Shown here in pieces: positions 1 to 8,373 of a stretch of 64,000 nt of DNA; position 1 is the stretch's first letter; each line of letters starts with the position of its first letter. The notes below the pieces were generated by a model, which saw only the letters and a list, made by a program, of their open reading frames with translations, was not told the origin of the DNA and searched no databases. The translations under genes were made by a program, and so were the position numbers. Location of the stretch: the NCBI GenBank assembly GCA_910577955.1, contig CAJTNC010000017.1, positions 1 to 64,000 of the forward strand, given 5' to 3'. This DNA comes from an uncultured Lachnospiraceae bacterium (GTDB lineage Bacteria; Bacillota; Clostridia; Lachnospirales; Lachnospiraceae).

Positions 1-94
1 TGTGGTCTGAGTCATCTCGGAACAGTCAAAGCCGTAATAAAATAGATACAGATCCACAGTGCCAAAATAAATATATCAGATAGAGATTGAATTA

Positions 95-149
95 CCCAGA
101 AGAACCTGGGAGAAAGGAAAATCCAATCACTTCCTAACATGATTGGATT
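95..149 (+). promoter_or_regulatory. Two perfect hairpins flanking the SD of the EFR1 gene
   Basis: Seen: CCCAG at 95-99 pairs with CTGGG at 106-110. AATCCAATCA at 120-129 pairs perfectly with TGATTGGATT at 140-149. The only SD-like sequence (AAAGGA, 113-118) lies between them, and the ATG is at 161. Inference: either an operator (10-bp arms, 10-nt spacer, size typical of a dimeric repressor) or an mRNA hairpin that brings the SD closer to the start codon. Confidence 0.55.
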
Positions 150-160
150 ATACGTAAAAA

Positions 161-919
161 ATGAAAATGATAGTGCTTTATTTTTCGGGAACCGGAAACT
201 CAAAGTTTATAGCGGAGCAGTTTGCTGAAAAAATGCATGCAGAATGTCACAGCATCGAAGAAAAAATAGACTATAGAGAATTGTTTGACAAGTCTGACAC
301 CGTAGCGGTAGTCTATCCTATATATGGCTTTTGCGTCCCTCGAATCATGCGTGAGTTCGCAGAGTTGTATCTGGATGATTTGAAAAAGAAAAAACTGATT
401 ATTTTCTGCACGCAGATGGTATTTTCAGGTGATGGAGCAAGAGCTTTCGCAAGGCTGATACCGGGTTGCGAGGAGCGTATTCTCTATGCGGAACATTTTA
501 AAATGCCGAATAATATCTGCAATTTCTTCCTTTTTCCGATGAATGGGAAAGAAGCGGCATCTAAGCCTGAGAAAGCGGTAAAACGTCTGGACAAAGTTTG
601 CAGAGATATTGAAAACGGAGTAATAAAGAAGCGGGGATGGAATGCTTTTTCTTGTCTTTTAGGCAAATCACAGAATATTTTTTATCCTAAACTGGAAGAG
701 AAGGCAAGGCATTCCTTTCGGGCGGATGATTCTTGCATAAAATGCGGCCTATGCGTTAAAATATGCCCGATGAACAACCTTGAAATTGCAGACGATCAAG
801 TTATTCAAAAGGACAACTGCACGCTTTGCTATCGATGTGTAAACGCCTGTCCCAAACAGGCGGCGACTGTATTTCTGAAAACAAAACCCAAAATACAATA
901 CAAAGGATTTCATTTATGA
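161..919 (+). CDS. EFR1-family flavodoxin/ferredoxin fusion
   Basis: A 252-residue cytoplasmic redox protein that joins an N-terminal flavodoxin-like domain to a C-terminal 2[4Fe-4S] ferredoxin domain. The FMN phosphate-binding loop is visible as FSGTGNS at residues 8-14. The cluster ligands follow two CX2CX2CX3C patterns, C192/C195/C198/C202 and C220/C223/C226/C230. Proteins of this build in Clostridia are called EFR1 ferrodoxins; their electron partners are mostly unknown. The stop overlaps the start of the following metallo-hydrolase (ATGA), so the two are probably translationally coupled. The start has no SD at normal spacing: an AAAGGA lies 42 nt upstream, separated from the ATG by a perfect 10-bp inverted repeat. 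No regulator gene is visible at this edge of the window. Confidence 0.88.
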   Translation: MKMIVLYFSGTGNSKFIAEQFAEKMHAECHSIEEKIDYRELFDKSDTVAVVYPIYGFCVPRIMREFAELYLDDLKKKKLIIFCTQMVFSGDGARAFARLIPGCEERILYAEHFKMPNNICNFFLFPMNGKEAASKPEKAVKRLDKVCRDIENGVIKKRGWNAFSCLLGKSQNIFYPKLEEKARHSFRADDSCIKCGLCVKICPMNNLEIADDQVIQKDNCTLCYRCVNACPKQAATVFLKTKPKIQYKGFHL

Positions 920-1725
920 AAAATCGAAAAATCACGATCCTGGGTACAGGAAATGCCATGGTGAAAAACTGTTACAATACCTGCTTTATGGTGGAAAATG
1001 CCGGAGAATACCTGCTTGTGGACGCGGGGGGCGGAAACGGCATCTTTACCCAATTAGATAAAGCGGGGCTTAAACTGAAAAAAGTACATCAGATGTACAT
1101 TACCCACTCCCACACGGATCATATTTTAGGCGGTGTTTGGATCGTGCGGCAGATTGCAGCATGGATGAAAAGCGGAAAATATGAGGGAGAGTTCACAGCA
1201 TACGGCAATGAAAAGGTGATCCGCACCCTGCGGACGATCTGTGATCTGACGCTCTGGGATAAGTTTACCTGTTTTTTTGACGACAGAATATTTTTTCGAG
1301 TGATGGAAGATAAAGAAAACATAAGGCTACTTGATGCGGAATTTCAGGCCTTCGATATCGGCTCGGAGAAAGAGAGGCAATTCGGGTTTATGATGACCTT
1401 TGGAGACGGGGTTCGTCTTACCTGTCTGGGGGATGAACCCTACTCGGCCTGCAGTCTTGAATATGTGAAAGGGTGCGATTATCTGATGAGTGAGGCGTTC
1501 TGTCTCTCCTCGGACGCAGACCGCTATAATCCCTATGAGAAACACCACAGCACGGCGAAGGATGCAGCGGTTTTGGCACAGGATCTCGGGGTTAAAAACC
1601 TGATTTTGTATCACACGGAAGACGACCATATGGAGAAGAGAAAAAAGCTATACACGAAAGAGGCAGAAAAGTATTTCAAAGGAAAGATCTATGTGCCGGA
1701 GGATCTGGAGGTGATCTGTCTATGA
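916..1725 (+). CDS. MBL-fold metallo-hydrolase (RNase Z-like)
   Basis: A 269-residue protein of the metallo-beta-lactamase fold. The zinc-binding signature THSHTDH is at residues 63-69 (HxHxDH), followed by a central GDEP and a late HH segment that can supply the remaining ligands. The N-terminus (ILGTGNA) and this layout resemble the tRNase Z/ElaC-like branch, but the long exosite arm of true RNase Z is not evident and the gene may act on another phosphodiester or ester. I start at 916, where ATGA overlaps the preceding stop; a longer in-frame extension back to 826 would lie inside the ferredoxin domain and is unlikely. The pairing with the EFR1 protein suggests one two-gene unit. Confidence 0.82.
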   Translation: MKNRKITILGTGNAMVKNCYNTCFMVENAGEYLLVDAGGGNGIFTQLDKAGLKLKKVHQMYITHSHTDHILGGVWIVRQIAAWMKSGKYEGEFTAYGNEKVIRTLRTICDLTLWDKFTCFFDDRIFFRVMEDKENIRLLDAEFQAFDIGSEKERQFGFMMTFGDGVRLTCLGDEPYSACSLEYVKGCDYLMSEAFCLSSDADRYNPYEKHHSTAKDAAVLAQDLGVKNLILYHTEDDHMEKRKKLYTKEAEKYFKGKIYVPEDLEVICL

Positions 1726-1755
1726 AAATCTGTAGCATACCTGTTTCCTGTTTCT

Positions 1756-1763
1756 CATATAAT
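1756..1763 (+). promoter_or_regulatory. -10-like element abutting yqfC
   Basis: CATATAAT ends 5 nt before the yqfC ATG at 1769, and no SD lies between. It contains a perfect TATAAT and is one base from the remembered sigma-E -10 (CATACAAT). No convincing -35 is seen. If used, the transcript would start at or beside the ATG. Confidence 0.35.
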
Positions 1764-1768
1764 ACACC

Positions 1769-2041
1769 ATGAGAAAAAAATCAATTATCGCACCCTTTGC
1801 GGAATCATTAAAACTACCGAAAGATATCACGAAAGGAGACTCCCTCATATCCCTGACCGGAAATGAGGAGGCTTGGATCGAAAATTACAAAGGGATCATT
1901 GAATATACGCCGGAACGCATCTTTTTACAGTTGAAAAACGGCAGAGTTGCTTTTTGCGGGAAAAAGCTCCACATCGCATTTTATACGATCGAGGAGATGC
2001 GGATCACAGGAATCATTGAGGAGATGCAGTTTTTATGCTGA
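1769..2041 (+). CDS. yqfC: YqfC-family sporulation protein
   Basis: A 90-residue protein of the YabP/YqfC family. The core pattern (LPKDITKGDSLISLTGNEEAWIENYKGIIEYT) is seen at about residues 17-48 and the length matches the family. In Bacillus subtilis yqfC and yqfD are mother-cell sporulation genes; the biochemical role of YqfC is unknown. It overlaps yqfD by 7 nt, giving the conserved order yqfC-yqfD-phoH. The start is fixed by the family's N-terminus (MRKKSII), yet there is no purine-rich SD: the ATG follows a TATAAT by 5 nt, which suggests a leaderless message. Confidence 0.85.
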   Translation: MRKKSIIAPFAESLKLPKDITKGDSLISLTGNEEAWIENYKGIIEYTPERIFLQLKNGRVAFCGKKLHIAFYTIEEMRITGIIEEMQFLC

Positions 2042-3291
2042 AATTATTTTATTTTTTCAGAGGTTATCTCTGGATTCGGGTAAGCGGAGACGGCGCTTCG
2101 CGATTTATCAATCTCTGCGGTATCAGGCATATGATGTTGTGGGACATCAGGAAAGACGGGGAGTCCTACACGATGTGCATCAGTCTGAAAAGCTTTTTTG
2201 AGATGAGAGATATTGTCCGAAAAACGTCCACAAGGGTAGTCATTCTGAAAAGAAACGGACTGCCCTTTCTTATGTCCGGCGTAAAGAAACGATGGTTTTT
2301 TCCTGCGTTTCTCGTGGTGGTTACCGTCCTGTTTTTGTTGTCCCAGCTTTTGCTGTGGAACATCCATATACAGGGGAATCAGACGATAAACCAGGAGGAC
2401 ATTCAGGCCTTTTTGGAGGAACATGAGATAAAAAAAGGAATTCTTCTGAAAAAGGTGGATACGGAACTGTTGGAAAAAGAGATGAGAAGGACTTTTCCTT
2501 CCATTACCTGGGTCAGCGTTTATCTGGAGGGGAACAGCCTTACGGTCAATATAAAGGAGAATGACAAGCCCATACCAAAGGAGAGCGCAGATGATGAAAA
2601 AACGCATAAAGAGGGGTTTCTGGAGGAAGAAAGAGGCATGGATATCTGCGCCAACAAGGCTGGGCGGGTTGTTTCTATTGTGACCAGAACAGGAACGCCG
2701 ATGGTTCAGGCCGGGGATGAGGTACAGGTGGGGGATGTGCTGATATGGGGCAGTGTGGAGATATTCGACAATGAAGGCAATGTCAGAGAGCGGGTAAATG
2801 TTCATGCTGACGGAGAAGTCATATTGTCGGGGGATATTACCACAGCTTTTGAGGTACCGCTTGTCAAAACCGTAGAAACCGAAACCGGAAATTGCAAAAA
2901 ATATACTTTTTGCAGATTTGGGGAGCGCTACAGAATATGGCATCTGTTTTCAATACCCTACGAGGAATATCGGGCACATCCTCACGCATATATCCGTGCC
3001 GGAGAAAGTCTCGGATTTCTGTTCGAGATGGGAGAGATGGAGATCAGAGAGATCAGAAAAGTCCGAAAAGAAAAGGAAAAAGAGGAATATACGGAAGAGC
3101 TTACAGGAAAACTCAAAGAATATATGGCAACTTTGCAGGAAAAGGCTATACAAATCGAGGGGAAAAATGTTAAAATAATAAAGAATGCGGATACTGTTAC
3201 TTTGAGAGGAGTTTTAAAAGTACAGGGACCGTTTTATGAGAGAAAGGAATCGGAGATTCTTCCGGAATCGCCGGATACTGTGGATGAATGA
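2035..3291 (+). CDS. yqfD: Sporulation membrane protein YqfD
   Basis: A 418-residue protein with a cytoplasmic N-terminal domain (about 1-85), one membrane span (about 88-108) and an extracytoplasmic part that begins with a POTRA/FtsQ-like stretch (IHIQGNQTINQEDIQAFLEE) and then a beta-rich region. The charged C-terminal tail (about 340-400) is helical. YqfD belongs to the stage IV sporulation group and is thought to act in the mother-cell or outer forespore membrane; its function is not known biochemically. It overlaps yqfC by 7 nt and the PhoH start by 8 nt, indicating one transcript. Family assignment rests on the topology and on the neighbours yqfC and phoH. Confidence 0.87.
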   Translation: MLKLFYFFRGYLWIRVSGDGASRFINLCGIRHMMLWDIRKDGESYTMCISLKSFFEMRDIVRKTSTRVVILKRNGLPFLMSGVKKRWFFPAFLVVVTVLFLLSQLLLWNIHIQGNQTINQEDIQAFLEEHEIKKGILLKKVDTELLEKEMRRTFPSITWVSVYLEGNSLTVNIKENDKPIPKESADDEKTHKEGFLEEERGMDICANKAGRVVSIVTRTGTPMVQAGDEVQVGDVLIWGSVEIFDNEGNVRERVNVHADGEVILSGDITTAFEVPLVKTVETETGNCKKYTFCRFGERYRIWHLFSIPYEEYRAHPHAYIRAGESLGFLFEMGEMEIREIRKVRKEKEKEEYTEELTGKLKEYMATLQEKAIQIEGKNVKIIKNADTVTLRGVLKVQGPFYERKESEILPESPDTVDE

Positions 3292-4303
3292 TTTTATAAC
3301 GGAAATGGAAATACCTGCAAAACAGCAGCAGGAACTCTTCGGCATGCAGGATAAGTTTATTAAAAGCATGGAAAAAGAGTATGGTGTCAGTATTTACAAC
3401 AGAGACGGAAGCGTCCATATCAAAGGCGACATGGAGCAGGTGCGGCGTGTGGAGAATGTGATGCGCCAGTTGTTGTCGCTTTCGAGAAAAGGCGCAGAGA
3501 TCGCACAGCAGAATGTGGATTACGCCATGACGTTAGAGCCGGGGGCGAAGGAGGGAATACTGGCTGAGATAGACGACGATGTCATCTGTCATGCAGTCAA
3601 CGGAAAACCGATCAAACCAAAGACGATCGGACAAAAAGAGTATGTGGACGCTGTCAGACGGAATATGATCGTGTTCGGACTGGGGCCTGCCGGAACAGGC
3701 AAGACCTATCTGGCAATGGCGATGGCGATTACAGCTTTCAAGCATGAAGAAGTGGGACGGATCATCCTGACGAGGCCTGCTATAGAAGCCGGAGAAAAAC
3801 TGGGATTTTTACCGGGAGATTTACAGAGTAAGGTGGATCCCTATCTGCGGCCGCTTTACGATGCCTTATATCAGATCATGGGGGCGGAGTCTTTTCAGAA
3901 AAATATGGAAAAAGGGCTGATTGAAGTGGCGCCCTTAGCCTATATGAGGGGCAGGACGCTGGACAATGCCTATATTATTTTAGATGAAGCTCAGAATACA
4001 ACTCCTGCTCAGATGAAAATGTTTTTAACCAGAATAGGGTTCGGATCAAAGGTCATCATCACAGGGGATTCCTCCCAGAAAGATCTGGCGCCGGATACAA
4101 AGTCCGGACTGGATATTGCAGAGCGGGTTTTGAAGGGGATCGAGGATATCGCATTCTGCGAACTGACCAGCAGAGACGTTGTGCGCCACCCCTTAGTACA
4201 AAAAATTGTAAAGGCATATGAAACTTATGAAGCGAGAGAAGAAAAGAAAAGAGCAGGACAAGCAGGGAAAGAAAAAGATAAAAGAGAATACCGCCGTCGT
4301 TAA
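3284..4303 (+). CDS. phoH: PhoH-family ATPase
   Basis: A 339-residue P-loop ATPase. An N-terminal KH-like segment (about 1-100) is followed by the Walker A loop GLGPAGTGKT at residues 132-141 and a Walker B-type ILDEAQN, as in superfamily 1 helicases. PhoH sits next to ybeY across Firmicutes and is linked to RNA metabolism; its substrate is not settled. I prefer the ATG at 3284, which overlaps the yqfD stop by 8 nt; an ATG at 3302 is the alternative. The last ~29 codons, rich in Lys/Glu/Arg, overlap the next gene by 86 nt in another frame, which is unusually long. Confidence 0.9.
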   Translation: MNDFITEMEIPAKQQQELFGMQDKFIKSMEKEYGVSIYNRDGSVHIKGDMEQVRRVENVMRQLLSLSRKGAEIAQQNVDYAMTLEPGAKEGILAEIDDDVICHAVNGKPIKPKTIGQKEYVDAVRRNMIVFGLGPAGTGKTYLAMAMAITAFKHEEVGRIILTRPAIEAGEKLGFLPGDLQSKVDPYLRPLYDALYQIMGAESFQKNMEKGLIEVAPLAYMRGRTLDNAYIILDEAQNTTPAQMKMFLTRIGFGSKVIITGDSSQKDLAPDTKSGLDIAERVLKGIEDIAFCELTSRDVVRHPLVQKIVKAYETYEAREEKKRAGQAGKEKDKREYRRR

Positions 4304-5489
4304 AAGTCAGGAAACAAGGGGGGTATTTGGCAGAAATATCCTCTGTATGTTGTTTCTCCCGACAGCCATTGCGGCCGCGGCTTTTGCGGGCAGTCTGCTC
4401 ACGGAGGCGGATTTATATGGTACGGTGAGGAACATTGTGCTGTGTACGTCCACAGCGGTTGCAACCGTTTTTTCCTTTCAGGCGGGCCGGTTGTCCGGAA
4501 GCTTTTTCTACGATGACGGCGATTATCCGAACAGATTTCTGACAATCTATCTGTGCGGCATTTTGTGTGCCCTTGTTTTCACTTTTCTGCCGGCGACAGG
4601 CTGGATGTTCTTGTTTTTTTTCGTGGGGCTTGCCCGCGTATCTGACAGTGTGACCGGAGCCTGCGGCGGTACGGGCTTACTTGTGCTGACAACGGTTTTA
4701 TGCGAACAGGTGTCTGTGTCCACATTTTTAGTGTATCTGCTCAGCGGTATGATCGGTATTGTGCTGTTCGCGCATCAGAAAGAGGAATTTTTCACAGCCA
4801 TTCCTCTGGGACTTTCTCTGGGAAGCCAGCTTTTGTTGATTTTTGCCGCGGAATTGCTTATTCAGAACAGAAAACTGGTTTTGGAAGACGCCCTCGTACC
4901 TTTGGCCAACACGGTAATGAACGGTATTTTGATCTGTATCTTTTTGCAATATTATATCAATAAAGTGGCAAAGAAAACGGACAATTTGTATGCACAATTA
5001 AACAATCCGGAATATATCGTGATGACGAGGGCAAGAGAGCAGAGACCGGACGACTATTACTGTGCGATCCATACGGCCTATCTGGTGGAGCGCATCGCTT
5101 CCGATCTGGGACTTGACGTCCGCAGTGCAAAGTGCGCCGCCTATTACGGTCATCTGCCTTCAGTGGAATTGGAGGGCACTCCGTTTCCCGAGCCGGTGAG
5201 AGCACTCTTATCCGAAGTGGAAGGGGACAGGAGCGCCCTGCGGAAAAAGGAAGCCGTCATTGTGGTTATATGTTACACGGTGATTCGGGAAATACAGAGC
5301 CTCAACAAGCACCATGCAGAAGAAAAAGCAGATTACGGAAAGCTGATTCGCGGGATGTTTGAAAAACAATTCAGCATAGAGGCGTTGGCGGAGACAGATA
5401 TGACATTGTCTAACTTACGCTATGTGGAAAAAAGGCTGACGGAAGAGCAGATGTACTATGAAGTATTTATGAAAAGAGGGATAAAATGA
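4218..5489 (+). CDS. Degenerate PgpH (7TM-HD)-like membrane protein
   Basis: A 423-residue protein at the pgpH position between phoH and ybeY. A Lys-rich cytoplasmic start is followed by about seven hydrophobic spans (roughly 44-255), then a C-terminal region that aligns by eye to the PgpH HD domain. PgpH degrades cyclic di-AMP. Two features of the family are missing: the ~270-residue extracytoplasmic 7TMR-HDED domain, and the metal ligands. The remembered HH pair reads YC at 281-282, and the YYHD motif reads YYGH at 309-312. The late helix (KEAVIVVICYTVIREI) and DMTLSNL still match. I infer a catalytically inactive or divergent membrane sensor. It overlaps phoH by 86 nt and ybeY by 4 nt. No later ATG would keep the first span. 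Confidence 0.6.
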   Translation: MKLMKREKKRKEQDKQGKKKIKENTAVVKSQETRGVFGRNILCMLFLPTAIAAAAFAGSLLTEADLYGTVRNIVLCTSTAVATVFSFQAGRLSGSFFYDDGDYPNRFLTIYLCGILCALVFTFLPATGWMFLFFFVGLARVSDSVTGACGGTGLLVLTTVLCEQVSVSTFLVYLLSGMIGIVLFAHQKEEFFTAIPLGLSLGSQLLLIFAAELLIQNRKLVLEDALVPLANTVMNGILICIFLQYYINKVAKKTDNLYAQLNNPEYIVMTRAREQRPDDYYCAIHTAYLVERIASDLGLDVRSAKCAAYYGHLPSVELEGTPFPEPVRALLSEVEGDRSALRKKEAVIVVICYTVIREIQSLNKHHAEEKADYGKLIRGMFEKQFSIEALAETDMTLSNLRYVEKRLTEEQMYYEVFMKRGIK

Positions 5490-5986
5490 CGGTTTATCTG
5501 GAAAACGAGACGAAGACGCAGTTTGATTTTGATCCGGAAAAGACAGCAGCGCTGGTGGCAGAAAAAGTGTTGGAGGCAGAAAGGTGCCCTTATGAAGCGG
5601 CGGTCAATATTCTTTTGACGGATAATGAGGGGATCAGACAGTTCAATCGGGATTTCCGGGAGACGGACGCTCCAACGGATGTCCTTTCCTTTCCGAATAT
5701 CGACTACGAAACACCGGCGGATTTCAGCGGTGCCGAGGAGGAGACAGCGGACTGCTTTGATCCGGATACCGGAGAACTGTTATTGGGAGATATCATCATC
5801 AGCACGGACAGACTGCGGGAACAGGCAAAAACTTACGGACACAGTGAAAAGCGGGAATTTGCCTTTCTGGTTGCCCACAGTATGTTTCATTTGGCCGGGT
5901 ATGACCATATGACGAAAGAAGAAGCGGCAGTTATGGAAGAGAAGCAGGAAAACGTCCTGCAAATGCTGCAGATTACAAGAGGATAG
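5486..5986 (+). CDS. ybeY: Endoribonuclease YbeY
   Basis: A 166-residue single-strand-specific metallo-endoribonuclease involved in 16S rRNA 3' maturation and ribosome quality control. The zinc motif HSMFHLAGYDH supplies H131, H135 and H141, equivalent to the family's HGxLHLxGYDH. The conserved PTDVLSFP segment lies near residues 62-69. An acidic insertion (GAEEETADCFDPD, about 80-92) precedes the usual LGDIIIS strand. The start codon overlaps the previous stop (ATGA). Its place after phoH and the PgpH-like gene is the common Firmicutes order, although dgkA, cdd and era do not follow here. Confidence 0.95.
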   Translation: MTVYLENETKTQFDFDPEKTAALVAEKVLEAERCPYEAAVNILLTDNEGIRQFNRDFRETDAPTDVLSFPNIDYETPADFSGAEEETADCFDPDTGELLLGDIIISTDRLREQAKTYGHSEKREFAFLVAHSMFHLAGYDHMTKEEAAVMEEKQENVLQMLQITRG

Positions 5987-5995
5987 AGGTTATAT

Positions 5996-7612
5996 ATGAG
6001 GAAGAACAGCGCTTCGGCGACAGAGTTGTTTCAATATAAAATGTTGCTTCTCGGCATGGTGAACCTTTTGGTTCTCTCAGCTATGTCGGGGATTCAGGTG
6101 GCCGGGTATATGGGCATTTCCCTTGTTATATTTGTCTTTTTGGTGTCTTTTCACTCTCTTTGGCTTTCCAATATGGTGGTGCGGTATATTCGGGGGAGAA
6201 ATGCCAGAGGACAGCATAAGAGCAGCTTGAAATTTTTCAGAGGGGCTTTGTTTTATGCAGTTGTAACGGGGATTTTATTTTGTGTGTTTCTCGTTCTTGG
6301 CAGCAACCGGCTGGGCAGTTTTTTTATTCGGGACATTCACATCGGCCTTTGTCTGATTCCTGTGGCCGCGCTCATTCCTGTATATGGTGTGTCGGAGGTG
6401 GTGAGCGGTTATCTGCGGGGGATGAATTGTCACGGACCGGTAAAGATATTCTATCTGGTGAGACAAGTGACGTGTTTTGTGTGCAGTGTCGCGGGCATGA
6501 AGCTTTTGGGGGAATACGGCGGTAAGGTTGCGGACTTAAAACATAATGAGGCTGTGGCCAGCGTCTACAGCGCCTTCGGAGCGCTGATTGGTCTGTTTGT
6601 GGGCTATTTGACGGGGCTGATCCTTCTTTTGGTATTCTGTCTGATGCTGCGGCGGGAATTTCATTCTATGCGCCGCAGGGATAATGCGCGCTATCAGGAA
6701 TCTGCCTTCCACGGTTTTCAGGTGATGCTCAGTCTCGGTATCATACAGGGCATTCGTTACGCTATGCTCTTTGCGCCGCTGCCGGTCAACTATATTTTGT
6801 ACGTCCGCCTTTGTATGCGGGACGGGGTTTCAGATGCGTGGATCAAGACGGGAGGCTATCTGTTCGGTGAGGTTCTTCCCATCGCCGCCTTCTTACTTTT
6901 GTCATCTGCCATTTTAAATAACAGGAATTACAGACAGCTTGCCGGGCATTGGAAAAACGAGGCTTACGGTCAATTTCGGGAAAAGGTATTTGCCATGTTT
7001 CTCAGTGTGACGACGTTAGCGCTTCCGGTCTGTCTGGCCGTTTCCGTGATGGCGGAACCGATTTTAAAATGCCTGACGAAAAGTGCCGCCAAAGAGGGAA
7101 CCGACATTTTGAGCTATATGGCGATAGCAGCGGTACTTCTTTTATTTGAGATGACGGCGTACAAGCTGATGGAACTTTGGAATGAGACGGTTTATCTGTA
7201 TTTGACTGTGCTGGTCAGTTTTGCGGCGCAGACTGTTTTTGCAGTATTTGCATTTAAGACATTTGCACTGGGGGTGGCCGGCATTTTGTTTGGGGTGATC
7301 CTACAGGCGGTTTTATTTATTGTTTTATTCTTTTTAAAATTTGCAGGACGCCTGCGGTTCTCGGGGGCTCAGATAAAAAAACTGGTGATGGCGATGATAC
7401 TTTCGTTCTCAGGGGCGCTGATCATTCTTTTAATCTACCAGTTGACCGGAGAAAAGCTTCCAGCGGCAGCCGCCATTGCGGTTTCCATGGTCCCGGGATT
7501 TCTATTGTATCTGGCGGCAATTACACTGCTTCGGATCGTCAGGGACGAGGAAGCTGAAGAGATGCCGGCGGGCGGGCTGTTTTTATGGTTAAACGGACTG
7601 ATCAGGAGATAA
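5996..7612 (+). CDS. MOP-superfamily flippase-like membrane protein (SpoVB/MurJ-like)
   Basis: A 538-residue polytopic membrane protein with about 12-14 hydrophobic segments. The segment SGYLRGMNCHGPVKIFYLVR (about 138-157) resembles the loop of SpoVB-type polysaccharide flippases, and the later FGALIGLFVGYLTGL matches their Gly-rich span. Relatives move undecaprenyl-linked sugars or lipid II across the membrane; which substrate this one handles cannot be told from sequence. It begins 9 nt after ybeY with an SD-like AGAGG. A SpoVB role in spore cortex formation would fit the nearby sporulation genes but is only an inference. Confidence 0.65.
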   Translation: MRKNSASATELFQYKMLLLGMVNLLVLSAMSGIQVAGYMGISLVIFVFLVSFHSLWLSNMVVRYIRGRNARGQHKSSLKFFRGALFYAVVTGILFCVFLVLGSNRLGSFFIRDIHIGLCLIPVAALIPVYGVSEVVSGYLRGMNCHGPVKIFYLVRQVTCFVCSVAGMKLLGEYGGKVADLKHNEAVASVYSAFGALIGLFVGYLTGLILLLVFCLMLRREFHSMRRRDNARYQESAFHGFQVMLSLGIIQGIRYAMLFAPLPVNYILYVRLCMRDGVSDAWIKTGGYLFGEVLPIAAFLLLSSAILNNRNYRQLAGHWKNEAYGQFREKVFAMFLSVTTLALPVCLAVSVMAEPILKCLTKSAAKEGTDILSYMAIAAVLLLFEMTAYKLMELWNETVYLYLTVLVSFAAQTVFAVFAFKTFALGVAGILFGVILQAVLFIVLFFLKFAGRLRFSGAQIKKLVMAMILSFSGALIILLIYQLTGEKLPAAAAIAVSMVPGFLLYLAAITLLRIVRDEEAEEMPAGGLFLWLNGLIRR

Positions 7613-7716
7613 ATATCGAACGTTATCTGCGCCTGTTTTCGGGCGGATATGGTATAAAATAAAACAAAATGACTGATACTGAATACAAACTCATGTTTAC
7701 GGGAGCGGAGAGTAAG

Positions 7717-8349
7717 ATGAAAGTTGTAAGAGGTATCAGCCTGTTTGTTATAGCCCTCGGATTATTTGTGATAGGCTGTTTTTTGGGATATGAGGGGCAT
7801 GATTTTTTTTATCCGGGAGAGCAGGCAAAGAAAGGTAAAACTGTTTCGACGCCGGCTGACCGACAGGAAAAGATACAGGTATCAGTGGAGGATGAAAATA
7901 TTATCAGCGCGGATACTTCTTTTGTCGTCATCGAAGTCAATCTGGAAGACCGTTCGGAATCCTCGGAAGAAATTCCTGTTCCAACCTACTATATGGGGAT
8001 GGATCGGGAAAAGTTTGAAAAACAGATTGAAAACTTTGACAGATCTCCCTCTTTGCAGGAACTGCAAAAAGGCTTTCAGGGATCGGAGATCAGAAGCTTT
8101 TCCGGCAGCAGAGTGGAGTTGTGCAAATTTTATCAGGAAAAAAAAGAGGAAGAGGCAGAGTTTTATTATCTGGCCATTCAGGATAATAAAGTGGTAGTCT
8201 ATAACGGAGACGGCAAGACCGTTTATATGAAAACAGATATTTTGGCACAGGATCTGCCCTCTGAGGTGCTGCAGGAGCTGTTGGTACAGAGACGGATCGT
8301 AAATACGGAGGAAGATCTCTATGATTTTTTGGAGTCATACTCCAGTTAG
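7717..8349 (+). CDS. BofC C-terminal-domain-like membrane protein
   Basis: A 210-residue protein with one N-terminal membrane anchor (about 5-26), a low-complexity acidic linker and a globular C-terminus. The end of the protein (FYYLAIQDNKVVVYNGDG, then DLPSEVLQELL and EEDLYDFLESYSS) resembles the C-terminal domain of BofC, the forespore protein that restrains SpoIVB signalling in Bacillus. I start at 7717, preceded by GGAG with 7-nt spacing (AGCGGAGAGTAAG); the in-frame ATG at 7669 has no SD. Assignment rests on remembered consensus only, so an unrelated single-span protein remains possible. Confidence 0.5.
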   Translation: MKVVRGISLFVIALGLFVIGCFLGYEGHDFFYPGEQAKKGKTVSTPADRQEKIQVSVEDENIISADTSFVVIEVNLEDRSESSEEIPVPTYYMGMDREKFEKQIENFDRSPSLQELQKGFQGSEIRSFSGSRVELCKFYQEKKEEEAEFYYLAIQDNKVVVYNGDGKTVYMKTDILAQDLPSEVLQELLVQRRIVNTEEDLYDFLESYSS

Positions 8350-8373
8350 TGAAAAGAATGGATGAGGTTTTAC

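Noticed and set aside
1..45. Short open frame at the window edge (CGLSHLGTVKAVIK then stop)
   Set aside because: It could be the tail of an upstream gene, but 14 codons are too few to assign and no homology can be judged.
2044..2943. 299-residue open frame on the minus strand opposite yqfD
   Set aside because: Lacks an SD, hydrophobic pattern or motif, and lies wholly opposite a gene with clear family features.
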